Shown: positions 9,053 to 16,858 of the stretch, piece by piece | How the letters are laid out: every line of letters begins with the position of its first letter | Position numbering within the stretch: position 1 is the first letter of the stretch | Assembly: GCF_018861045.1 (NCBI RefSeq) | Contig: NZ_JAHKQJ010000010.1 | Coordinates: forward strand, 124,001-188,000 | DNA from: Octadecabacter sp. B2R22 | Lineage (GTDB): Bacteria > Pseudomonadota > Alphaproteobacteria > Rhodobacterales > Rhodobacteraceae | Direction of reading: 5' to 3' | DNA: 64,000 nucleotides | The notes under the pieces: model-generated | The model's input: the letters and a program-made list of their open reading frames with translations, nothing else | Told to the model about the DNA's origin: nothing | Databases searched by the model: none | Position numbers and translations under genes: made by a program

Positions 9053-9988
9053 ATGAAACATTCAAGATTATTCACCGCGCTGAGCGAAGGCCTGACATTG
9101 GACGGGCCGTTACATGTCTTACGTCCACCTATGGGGTATGACCTTGCTGGGCTCCAAAACGTCACCGTTGAGGCGACGTTCTTTGCAGATCATCAGTATT
9201 GGTCCTCTATGGGCATGATTGGTGATGGCGCTGGGTGCATTGGCACGCTCGTTGTTCTTCCCCGCTCAAAGACGCTCGCGCGGCAAATGGTTATGCAGGC
9301 CATCACTGCGGGCGGTACAGTAATCGTGGATGGCCAAAAGACTGACGGTGTTGAATCGATCTACAAAGACATTCGCAAAACCAGCGCGATCAATGGCGTC
9401 GTGACCAAGGGCCATGGACGGTTGTTTTGGTTTGAGGCTGGTAACGCCCCGAAATGGGACACTTCTGTCAAATCACCTGCGGGATACGAAACTGTGGCTG
9501 GCGTGTTTTCCGAGACCAAGATCGATGCGGGGTCCGCGCTGTTGGCACCCCAGTTGGACACTCTCAAGGGGGACGTGGCCGATTTGGGCGCTGGTTGGGG
9601 CTACTTGTCTCGCGAGATTCTGGCCCATGACGGTGTGACGCGGCTTGATATGGTTGAGGGGGAGCAAACCGCACTAAACTGTGCGATTGCCAATACCAAT
9701 GATGCGCGCGCCCACGGGATCTGGGCTGACGCGCTGACCCATAAAGGGTCTTACGATGTTGTTGTGTCTAACCCGCCGTTTCATGCCGGCCGTGTTGGCG
9801 ATCCGGATTTGGGCCGTGGTTTTATCGCCACGGCGGCGCGTATCCTGAAACCGCGCGGCGTGTTTTATATGGTCGCCAACCGCCACCTCCCTTATGAGGC
9901 CGATCTCGACGCAAAATTTGCGCGTGTCGAAGAACTGAACGGAACGGGCGCTTTCAAAACTTTCCGTGCGACTCGCCCTCGCCGATAA
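9053..9988 (+). CDS. rsmC: Class I SAM methyltransferase, RsmC-like (16S rRNA G1207)
   Basis: A 311-residue two-domain methyltransferase: an N-terminal degenerate domain (about 1-150) and a C-terminal catalytic domain with the SAM motif DLGAGWGYLS, an acidic post-motif (MVEGEQTA) and the NPPFH motif typical of base N-methyltransferases of the RsmC/RsmD group. RsmC methylates G1207 of 16S rRNA in E. coli; the same target here is inferred. It lies 20 bases after clpS on the same strand and 45 bases before the SDR gene, so co-transcription is likely. Confidence 0.8.
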   Translation: MKHSRLFTALSEGLTLDGPLHVLRPPMGYDLAGLQNVTVEATFFADHQYWSSMGMIGDGAGCIGTLVVLPRSKTLARQMVMQAITAGGTVIVDGQKTDGVESIYKDIRKTSAINGVVTKGHGRLFWFEAGNAPKWDTSVKSPAGYETVAGVFSETKIDAGSALLAPQLDTLKGDVADLGAGWGYLSREILAHDGVTRLDMVEGEQTALNCAIANTNDARAHGIWADALTHKGSYDVVVSNPPFHAGRVGDPDLGRGFIATAARILKPRGVFYMVANRHLPYEADLDAKFARVEELNGTGAFKTFRATRPRR

Positions 9989-10033
9989 TTCCCGCTAGCG
10001 TCGCATCATCTGCGCGGGCGAATAGGAGCCATC

Positions 10034-10843
10034 ATGTCTTTTTCAATCGACGGTAAGACCGCTATCGTAACGGGGGCTGCCAATGGTGTTGGCCTCGCGA
10101 TTGGGCGGCATTTTTTGTCTAAGGGTGCGAATGTTATCTTTGCGGATATGGACGAAGAACGACTAGAGGCGGAGCTTGGGGACGGTAAGGCCGAAACCGA
10201 AAGCTATCGAACGTTTGCATGTGATCTGCGAAAGAAGCTTTCCATCAACAACCTGCTGTCCATGACGATCGATAACTTTGAAAAGGTCGACATCCTTGTG
10301 AATGCGTCGCGTCAGATCGTGTCATCCGATCCGCTTGACCCAAAAGAAGACAACGTCGAAACGATGCTGAACCAGAACCTGATGACGTCCCTGCGCCTGA
10401 CGCAAGCGATCTCGAAACGGATGATCAAGCAAGCAAGCGGAGACGAAGAAGAGACCGGAAATGTCGGGTCTATCATCAACCTCAGTTCAATCGCGGCACG
10501 ACGGGCCAATCCTGATCTTCTGGGGTATTCGATCGCGACGGCGGCTCTTGATCAGATGACACGCTCGATGGCCGTGGCTTTGGCTCCGCACCGCATTCGG
10601 GTGAATGCAGTGGCGTTCGGGTCGGTTATGTCGTCCAGCCTCAAGCACCAGCTGCGCGACAATGAAGAGTATCGCAGCGACATTATCGACAACACACCGC
10701 TCGGCCGTATCGCGGGCCCGGGTGAGGTTTCAGACGCCGTGCAATACCTTGCGTCTGATGCGTCCAGCTTTGTAACCGGTCAGGTCATTACAGTGGATGG
10801 TGGCCGAACCTTGATTGATCCGGCCACAGCACCAGCACATTAG
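10034..10843 (+). CDS. SDR-family oxidoreductase with substituted catalytic residues
   Basis: A 269-residue Rossmann-fold protein. The coenzyme motif is intact (TGAANGVG, residues 13-20), as are the usual NLSS strand end (about 149-152) and the C-terminal substrate region ending VTGQVITVDGG. However, the active-site YxxxK is Y165-S-I-A-T169, so the catalytic lysine is threonine, and the usual NNAG after strand 4 reads NASR (90-93). It may bind NAD(P) or a partner without classical dehydrogenase chemistry. Ribosome site AGGAG is seven bases upstream. It converges with the lipoprotein gene at 10849. Confidence 0.8.
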   Translation: MSFSIDGKTAIVTGAANGVGLAIGRHFLSKGANVIFADMDEERLEAELGDGKAETESYRTFACDLRKKLSINNLLSMTIDNFEKVDILVNASRQIVSSDPLDPKEDNVETMLNQNLMTSLRLTQAISKRMIKQASGDEEETGNVGSIINLSSIAARRANPDLLGYSIATAALDQMTRSMAVALAPHRIRVNAVAFGSVMSSSLKHQLRDNEEYRSDIIDNTPLGRIAGPGEVSDAVQYLASDASSFVTGQVITVDGGRTLIDPATAPAH

Positions 10844-10848
10844 ATCGC

Positions 10849-11238
10849 TTATTCTGGATGAACCGCGATACATTGCTGCGTGGTTGCCTGTGCCTGTTGC
10901 ACGGCCGTTTCGCGGCGTTCGATAAACTGCGCAAGTTTGCGGCGCTCGTTGGCGATATCGATAGTGACAGGTTCACGACGGGTGAAGGTTTCGGTTTCGT
11001 CGCAGCGGTAACGGAATTTTGTGCCGTCTTCACGTACGCCTTCGCAGGTTCTACGCAAAACACGGACATCTTCGACCTCAACCAAGGCATAGCCGCGTTC
11101 GATATTGCCGCGCGTGGTCGCGATGAGTTGGTCCAGCGAGGCAACGGGGCGGTTCGCACCCGCGATGCAGCGTTCGCGCGGTGTGCCGCAAGCGGCCAGC
11201 GCGATGAGAGGGATTAAAACAAGGGTCTTGTGTAACAT
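10849..11238 (-). CDS. Small lipoprotein of unknown function
   Basis: A 129-residue protein with a lipoprotein signal peptide: Lys at position 4, a hydrophobic stretch and the lipobox LAAC at about residue 16. The mature part has four further Cys residues and a basic, helical middle region, ending QCIAVHPE. I placed the start at 11238 because it gives a clean signal peptide and follows AGGAAG; the frame is open further upstream. No family is recognised. It converges with the SDR gene five bases away and is divergent from hemF. Confidence 0.65.
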   Translation of the reverse strand: MLHKTLVLIPLIALAACGTPRERCIAGANRPVASLDQLIATTRGNIERGYALVEVEDVRVLRRTCEGVREDGTKFRYRCDETETFTRREPVTIDIANERRKLAQFIERRETAVQQAQATTQQCIAVHPE

Positions 11239-11345
11239 GGGTCTTCCTTTGGCAGCCAAATGGTCGCGTATGTTTGACAGGGTGTTGGCCTGCACGTTTA
11301 GTCAATGCTAGTGGTCATTGATAAGCAATAACAAGGGTGCGGATC

Positions 11346-12242
11346 ATGGGTCTGGGTGACATGGAAACCGAAAAAAATGAAGCGTCTGCGTGGTTTCGAA
11401 CCTTGCGTGATGAGATCGTAAAGACCTTTGAAAATTTAGAAGACAGCCAAGTCACCGGACCAATGTCTGACCAGCCCGCGGGTCGCTTTGAAATAAGCGA
11501 GACCAAACGCAGTGGTGACAGCGGCGAAGATGCTGGCGGCGGTTTGATGTCAGTGATGCGCGGTGGGCGTGTGTTCGAAAAGGTTGGCGTTAATATCTCG
11601 ACTGTTTATGGAACTCTGGGCGAACGCGCGCAGGCTGCCATGATGGCCCGCAAGGGTTTGGCAGGCATGGCCGATGATCCACGGTTTTGGGCGTCGGGAA
11701 TCAGTCTTGTAGCACATATGCAAAACCCGCACGCCCCTGCGGTTCATATGAATACGCGGATGTTCTGGACGCCGCATGCATGGTGGTTCGGCGGCGGGTC
11801 TGATTTGAACCCATGCCTTGAGTATGACGAAGACACAGCGCATTTTCACGCGACACAAAAAGCGTGGCTCGACCCACACGGAGAGGCGCATTACCCTAAG
11901 CTAAAGGCATGGGCAGATGAATATTTCTACATCCCCCACCGTCATCGCGCGCGCGGCGTTGGCGGCGTTTTCATGGATGATCATTGCACGGGTGACTGGG
12001 TGGCCGATTTCAAGCTGACACAGGATTTGGGCAATGCGTTTTTACCAGCTTATGTTCCGCTTGTTGAAAAACGCAAAGGCACGCAGTGGAACGATGCCGA
12101 TAAGGACGCGCAGCTGGTGCATCGTGGGCTCTATGCGGAATACAATCTGGTTTATGATCGTGGCACAAAGTTTGGCCTCGAAACTGGCCATGATGCGAAT
12201 GCAGTGTTGATGAGCCTGCCACCTTTGGCAAAATGGGTCTGA
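11346..12242 (+). CDS. hemF: Oxygen-dependent coproporphyrinogen III oxidase
   Basis: A 298-residue enzyme that decarboxylates two propionates of coproporphyrinogen III with O2 to give protoporphyrinogen IX. Family landmarks are present: GGRVFEKVGVNIS, HMNTRMFW, WWFGGGSDLNPC, DEYFYIPHRHRARGVGGVFMDD and EYNLVYDRGT. The C-terminus stops soon after LMSLPPLAKW, shorter than E. coli HemF but similar to alphaproteobacterial forms. ATG 11346 follows AAGGG; GTG 11337 and ATG 11361 are alternatives. It converges with hemE. Confidence 0.93.
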   Translation: MGLGDMETEKNEASAWFRTLRDEIVKTFENLEDSQVTGPMSDQPAGRFEISETKRSGDSGEDAGGGLMSVMRGGRVFEKVGVNISTVYGTLGERAQAAMMARKGLAGMADDPRFWASGISLVAHMQNPHAPAVHMNTRMFWTPHAWWFGGGSDLNPCLEYDEDTAHFHATQKAWLDPHGEAHYPKLKAWADEYFYIPHRHRARGVGGVFMDDHCTGDWVADFKLTQDLGNAFLPAYVPLVEKRKGTQWNDADKDAQLVHRGLYAEYNLVYDRGTKFGLETGHDANAVLMSLPPLAKWV

Positions 12243-12254
12243 CGGAACGACGCT

Positions 12255-12276
12255 CTTGAAGCCCTTCGGCCTCAAG
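12255..12276. terminator. Hairpin between convergent hemF and hemE
   Basis: CTTGAAGCC and GGCCTCAAG pair with one A-C mismatch around a CTTC loop. It sits centrally between two converging stop codons, as a bidirectional terminator would, but lacks a clear T-run on either side. Confidence 0.4.
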
Positions 12277-12296
12277 ACGCCCCGCCCGCCATCCCG

Positions 12297-13331
12297 TTAA
12301 TTGCCGCGTACGGTATCGATCATCAATTGGACATTCTCAGGGTCTGCATCAGGCGTGATGCCGTGGCCGAGGTTGAAGATATGCGGGCCGTTGCTAAGCG
12401 CGTCGACAATGCGGCGCGTTTCGCTGACCAGATCATCTCCGCCCGTGACCATATGCGATGATTTCAGGTTACCTTGAACGCAGCCATTGATCTGAACTTT
12501 CTCTGCGGCCCAATGGGCAGTCACACCATCGTCCAGCGCGATGCAATCGGCGCCAATGGCTTCGTGTAGACCGACGTATTTTTCCCCTGCACCACGCGGG
12601 AAGGCGATGATCGGCGTGGTCGGGTGTTTCGCCTTAAGCGCGGCGACGATCCGAGCCATGGGTTTGATCGAATAATTCAGGAAGTCGGACCCCTGCAGGG
12701 ATCCAGCCCAACTGTCGAAGAGTTTGACAACTTCGGCACCTGCTTTGATTTGTTCGGACAGATAATCAATTGTCCCTTCGGTGATGCGATCCAGAAGGGC
12801 TTCGAAGACGTCTTTATTCGCATCTTTTAACGCGTGGGCTGGCCCTTGGTCCGGTGTGCCTTTACCGGCGATCATATAGGTCGCGACTGTCCATGGTGCG
12901 CCTGCAAACCCGATGAGTGTGGTTTCTTCGGGCAACTCGCGGGACAGGATTTTGACGGTTTCATAGATCGGGGACAGCGTGTCGTGGATCGCGCTGACCG
13001 GTTTCAAGGCGTTGAGTTCAGCGGCGGAGGTGATTGTCGACAGCCGTGGCCCTTCGCCGGTTACAAACCATAGATCCGCGCCCAAAGCCTGAGGCAGCAA
13101 CAAGATGTCCGCGAAAAGGATTGCGGCATCGAACCCATAACGGCGGATTGGTTGCAGGGTCACTTCGGCGGCGAGTTCTGGATTGTAGCACAGGGACAGG
13201 AAGTCACCTGCTTGTGCACGGGTTGCTTTGTATTCTGGAAGATAACGACCAGCCTGTCGCATCATCCAAATCGGTGGCGTTGGCAGTGTTTCTCCTGCGA
13301 GGGCTCGAAGTATGGTTTTTTGCGTGCTCAT
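12297..13331 (-). CDS. hemE: Uroporphyrinogen decarboxylase
   Basis: A 344-residue enzyme that removes the four acetate carboxyls of uroporphyrinogen III. The N-terminal signature [16 protein letters not shown] includes the conserved Arg of the active site, and the second family pattern [13 protein letters not shown] is present, followed by the conserved Asp-Ser-Trp segment ([10 protein letters not shown]). Length is normal. It is divergent from hemC with about 100 bp between their starts, so the two share a promoter region, and converges with hemF: three heme genes in one cluster. Confidence 0.96.
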   Translation of the reverse strand: MSTQKTILRALAGETLPTPPIWMMRQAGRYLPEYKATRAQAGDFLSLCYNPELAAEVTLQPIRRYGFDAAILFADILLLPQALGADLWFVTGEGPRLSTITSAAELNALKPVSAIHDTLSPIYETVKILSRELPEETTLIGFAGAPWTVATYMIAGKGTPDQGPAHALKDANKDVFEALLDRITEGTIDYLSEQIKAGAEVVKLFDSWAGSLQGSDFLNYSIKPMARIVAALKAKHPTTPIIAFPRGAGEKYVGLHEAIGADCIALDDGVTAHWAAEKVQINGCVQGNLKSSHMVTGGDDLVSETRRIVDALSNGPHIFNLGHGITPDADPENVQLMIDTVRGN

Positions 13332-13435
13332 CTGGGCCTCCTAAAGTTGAAATGAGGTCTGTGGTTTGCAGCAGCGCAAGTCAAGGGATTGTAAGGCCGC
13401 AAGGGCGCGGCTAATTGTGCTTTATGGAATATGAT

Positions 13436-14389
13436 ATGCCCTCTGCCGCCGCGCCGCTGAAAATCGGCACCCGTGGATCACCGCTTGCGCTTGCTCAAGC
13501 TCATGAGACCAAAAACCGTTTGATGGCGGCGTTTGAACTGCCCGAGGACGCGTTTGAAATCTGCGTGATCAAGACCACGGGCGATGACCGGACGTTGATT
13601 GACGCGGACATCGCGCTCAAGACGATTGGCAATAAGGGATTGTTCACAAAAGAAATCGAAGAGGCCATGTTGGCGGGGCGCATCGATATTGCGGTGCATT
13701 CGACCAAGGACATGCCGGTTGAACAGCCCGACGGGTTGGTGTTGGATGTGTTCCTGCCGCGCGAAGATTCGCGAGATGCTTTTGTTTCGATCAAACACGC
13801 AGGGATCGCTGATTTGCCGCAGGGTGCTATTGTCGGCACGTCTAGTTTGCGCCGCCGAGCGCAATTGCTGGCCAAGCGGCCCGATCTGCAAGTGGTCGAA
13901 TTTCGCGGCAATGTTCAGACCCGTCTGAAAAAACTAGGCGATGGTGTGGCTGACGCGACATTTTTGGCGATGGCGGGCCTGAACCGCATGGACATGGGCG
14001 TTCATGCGACGGGCGCCATAGATGTTGATGAGATGTTGCCCGCGATTGCCCAAGGCACGATCAGCATTGAGCGGCGCGCTGATGATCTGCGGGCGCGCGA
14101 TATGTTGGCTGCGATCCACGATGTCGCCGCAGGTCAGCAGATGGCCGCCGAACGCGCGTTCTTGGGGGCGCTGGACGGGTCTTGTGAAACACCGATTGCA
14201 GGGCTGGCTTTGATTGAAGGTGATGAAATCTGGCTGCGCGGCGAGATTTTGAAACCGGATGGCAGTCAGGTGTTCACAGGTGAGCGGCGCGGTGCGATTG
14301 CGGATGGTGCGGCCATGGGCAAAGCACTGGCGCAGGAATTGTTAGCCCAAGCCGGGCCGGATTTTTTTGAGGCTGTTACTGAGGGTTGA
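13436..14389 (+). CDS. hemC: Porphobilinogen deaminase (hydroxymethylbilane synthase)
   Basis: A 317-residue enzyme that joins four porphobilinogen units. It begins with the family signature KIGTRGSPLALAQA, has the catalytic region IDIAVHSTKDMP, the cofactor-binding VGTSSLRRRAQL and RGNVQTRLKKL, and the cysteine that carries the dipyrromethane cofactor in DGSCETPIAG. ATG 13436 gives the standard start; ATG 13424 or TTG 13415 would add a few residues. It is divergent from hemE and supplies the same pathway. Confidence 0.95.
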   Translation: MPSAAAPLKIGTRGSPLALAQAHETKNRLMAAFELPEDAFEICVIKTTGDDRTLIDADIALKTIGNKGLFTKEIEEAMLAGRIDIAVHSTKDMPVEQPDGLVLDVFLPREDSRDAFVSIKHAGIADLPQGAIVGTSSLRRRAQLLAKRPDLQVVEFRGNVQTRLKKLGDGVADATFLAMAGLNRMDMGVHATGAIDVDEMLPAIAQGTISIERRADDLRARDMLAAIHDVAAGQQMAAERAFLGALDGSCETPIAGLALIEGDEIWLRGEILKPDGSQVFTGERRGAIADGAAMGKALAQELLAQAGPDFFEAVTEG

Positions 14390-14393
14390 GTGA

Positions 14394-14410
14394 AGTCCGC
14401 TCTGCGGACT
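14394..14410. repeat. Perfect 7-bp hairpin after hemC
   Basis: AGTCCGC-TCT-GCGGACT starts five bases after the hemC stop codon. It may terminate hemC, but the following bases (TAGCTG) are not a T-run. Confidence 0.4.
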
Positions 14411-14472
14411 TAGCTGCCGTCGCCGATAGCTTCCACGTTACCGATATTGTTTAAGTTTCCTGAAAACTCAAC

Positions 14473-14952
14473 CTAAAGTGTGCAGCGTTCTAATATTGCA
14501 TTTGCATTACTGATGGCTTGGTCTTTGAAAATCTGAGCAACGAAGTTGGCGGAAACGCAGGCAAAGGTATCGCTAACCGAAAAACTCTCATTGAAGAAAA
14601 CTATAGTGATTTCGCCACCGTCACCATGAAGGGCATCCCCGAAAACAAATTTTAAGAAAGCAGGGTTAGGAGACCCAGCTTCTGCATAAATTTTCTGTGC
14701 GAAGCGCGGAAGATTGCCTAACTCCGTCGACCCTCCGTCAGCAATAAAAAACACCCATAGATTGGCCGCTGAATGAGAGTACCACTCCTTTGAAAGAGCT
14801 AGATTGGGATATGCCTCAAGAGCTTCTTCAAGCTCGTCGTTAAAGCCAAATGGCGGGTTGTGTGAAACCAACCGAATGACTTCCTCACCAACCATTGGCT
14901 GAGCACCAAGAGTTGTCGCGGCGATTAGTGCCATGGTGGTTACGCGTTTCAT
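14473..14952 (-). CDS. Unrecognised secreted protein
   Basis: A 159-residue protein with an N-terminal signal peptide (MKRVTTMALIAATTLGAQP, cleavage probably near residues 18-22). The mature part is acidic, rich in Phe, Asn and Ala, with two Cys residues near the end (FACVSA and ERCTL) that could form a disulfide. No family is recognised. The gene and its flanks are visibly richer in A and T than neighbouring heme and oxidase genes, which would fit recent acquisition. It stands alone, with no same-strand neighbour nearby. Confidence 0.6.
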   Translation of the reverse strand: MKRVTTMALIAATTLGAQPMVGEEVIRLVSHNPPFGFNDELEEALEAYPNLALSKEWYSHSAANLWVFFIADGGSTELGNLPRFAQKIYAEAGSPNPAFLKFVFGDALHGDGGEITIVFFNESFSVSDTFACVSANFVAQIFKDQAISNANAILERCTL

Positions 14953-15205
14953 GTTGGTGTTCTTTTTTGCTGATCAATTTTCAGATAACTTAGTTTCCAA
15001 AACGTGACAAACTCAAACAACGTCATTTGTGGGCTGCGATACTTGGCCGAATACTTCTTCGAGCTGGTTGCATTCGGAAAGAAGATGAAAAGGTCGTTCT
15101 AATTCAGTGCCAAATTTCTAACATGAGCATGCCAAATACTGTGTTCGTTTGCAGTGCAGAAAAATGTCACTTTGGGCTCCAAGCAGACATGTGCATCACT
15201 TCTCT
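14953..15205. other. AT-richer intergenic stretch
   Basis: About 250 bp between the unrecognised secreted protein and the FAD-linked oxidase. It probably carries the promoter of the leftward secreted-protein gene. A 60-codon open frame (15027-15209, plus strand) has no ribosome site and no recognisable sequence, so I do not call it a gene. Confidence 0.45.
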
Positions 15206-16585
15206 TTAATCCGGAATCATCTTCCCCGGATTGAGAATACCATTGGGGTCGAGGACCCCTTTGATTTTGCGCATCATATCCAACGCAACGGGGTCTTTGC
15301 GGCGGCGCATTGTGTTCAGCTTGGACAGGCCGACGCCGTGTTCGGCTGAAAAACTCCCGCCCAACTCTTCGACCACGTCTTCGATGGCTTCAACGATTTT
15401 ATCCTTGAGGGCGGCGTCATCGCGGGATGGGTAGACGCTGTAGTGCACATTGCCGTCGCCGAGGTGGGCGACGAAGTTTGGCTCAAAACCCGCATCGAGC
15501 GCCGCCATGCGAACGGCTACCTTTTCAAAAAACGCAGGAACCAGATCAAGCGGCAGCGCGACGTCGGTGTCCACAATGGGCTGGCGCCAAAACGCGAGCT
15601 CGGCAGCGGCTTCGCGGCGGTCCCACATTTCGCGGCGCTGACCCTCATTCTGGGCGACGACCGCGTCTAGCACAGTCCCGTCTTCCATCATGTCAGCCAT
15701 GATGCCGAGCAGGGTCTCGTTCACATCAAAATCGGTCGTGGTGGCGACTTCGACCATAATGTTGATGTCATGGGGCGCGTCAAAGGGTTCACGCGCGCCG
15801 TCTATGCGCTCCATGTGGACGTCAATGTAGTTGCGCGGCATGTACTCGAACGCCTCAACAGAGCGCCCTGTGGCGTCTTGTGTGCGGTTCAGGAGTGTGA
15901 GTGCGTCCTCAAGCGTCGGGCAGGCGACCATGGCTGTGGCGTAGCTGTGCGGCTTTGGGGCCAGCTTTAGAACGGCTTTCGTAATCACACCCAATGTGCC
16001 CTCAGATCCTATCAGCAGTTGCCGCAGGTTCAGGCCGGAATTGTCTTTGTGAAGGGACGACATCAGGTTCACGACACGCCCGTCGGCCAAGACTGCCTCA
16101 AGCCCCAAAACAAGGTCGCGGGTATTCCCGTAGCGCAGCACGTTAGAGCCGCCTGCGTTGGTCGACATCACACCGCCAATCATCGCGGATCCGCGTGCGC
16201 CGAAGGTGAGCGGGAAAATCAAATCCTGCATCTCTGCTGCATCATGAAGGGATGACAGAATCACACCGGCATCGACGGTTGCGGTGCGGGCTGTGGTGTT
16301 AACCTCATGGATCGTATTCATGCGGTCCAGCGACAGGAGCACCCCACCGGGCGCATAGGTCCCGCCTACCAGCCCCGTGTGGCCACTGACAGGCGTGATG
16401 GATTGTCGTTCTTGATTGGCGAGGGCCATAATCCGCGAGACTTCGATGGTAGACGCAGGGCGCAATACAACGCCCGGTTCGGCGCAGTATTTACCTGTCC
16501 AGTCTTTGGACCAGCGGGCGGTGTCCGCGCCAGTCAGCGCATACTCGTCCCCCACGATAGCAGCAAAATCTTGCAGCAATGGCAT
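15206..16585 (-). CDS. FAD-binding oxidoreductase, GlcD / D-2-hydroxyacid dehydrogenase family
   Basis: A 459-residue flavoprotein of the VAO family: an N-terminal FAD-binding domain with VLRPASTIEVSRIMALA, PVSGHTGLVGGT and the pyrophosphate-binding segment MIGGVMSTNAGGSNVLRYGNTRD, and a C-terminal substrate domain ending in HLGDGNVHYSV and GVLDPNGILNPGKM. Relatives oxidise D-lactate, glycolate or D-2-hydroxyglutarate; which applies is not clear. ATG 16585 follows GGGGA by seven bases; the frame is open a little further upstream. No glcE or glcF neighbours, so it is probably a single-subunit enzyme. Confidence 0.85.
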   Translation of the reverse strand: MPLLQDFAAIVGDEYALTGADTARWSKDWTGKYCAEPGVVLRPASTIEVSRIMALANQERQSITPVSGHTGLVGGTYAPGGVLLSLDRMNTIHEVNTTARTATVDAGVILSSLHDAAEMQDLIFPLTFGARGSAMIGGVMSTNAGGSNVLRYGNTRDLVLGLEAVLADGRVVNLMSSLHKDNSGLNLRQLLIGSEGTLGVITKAVLKLAPKPHSYATAMVACPTLEDALTLLNRTQDATGRSVEAFEYMPRNYIDVHMERIDGAREPFDAPHDINIMVEVATTTDFDVNETLLGIMADMMEDGTVLDAVVAQNEGQRREMWDRREAAAELAFWRQPIVDTDVALPLDLVPAFFEKVAVRMAALDAGFEPNFVAHLGDGNVHYSVYPSRDDAALKDKIVEAIEDVVEELGGSFSAEHGVGLSKLNTMRRRKDPVALDMMRKIKGVLDPNGILNPGKMIPD

Positions 16586-16660
16586 ATCAATCTCCCCCAA
16601 GCCTGAACCTAGGTAACTACGTCAGTGAGTCAAAGAAAAATACTATGAAAAGGGGGTGTG

Positions 16661-16737
<77 letters not shown>

Positions 16738-16858
16738 ATGCACAGCGGGCGGGATAGTCGCGCTTGAGCGTCCTGTCAAACCGATTCTGCTGCTTTTGTG
16801 GGGTTGTTCTTTCTTCGTGCCCTTGATCAAGTCTACGGACGAGGCGAAGGGGCGCAAA

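Noticed and set aside
15027-15209. 60-codon plus-strand open frame in the AT-richer patch
   Set aside because: No ribosome site, no recognisable sequence, and it runs into the oxidase gene; random open frames are expected in AT-richer DNA.
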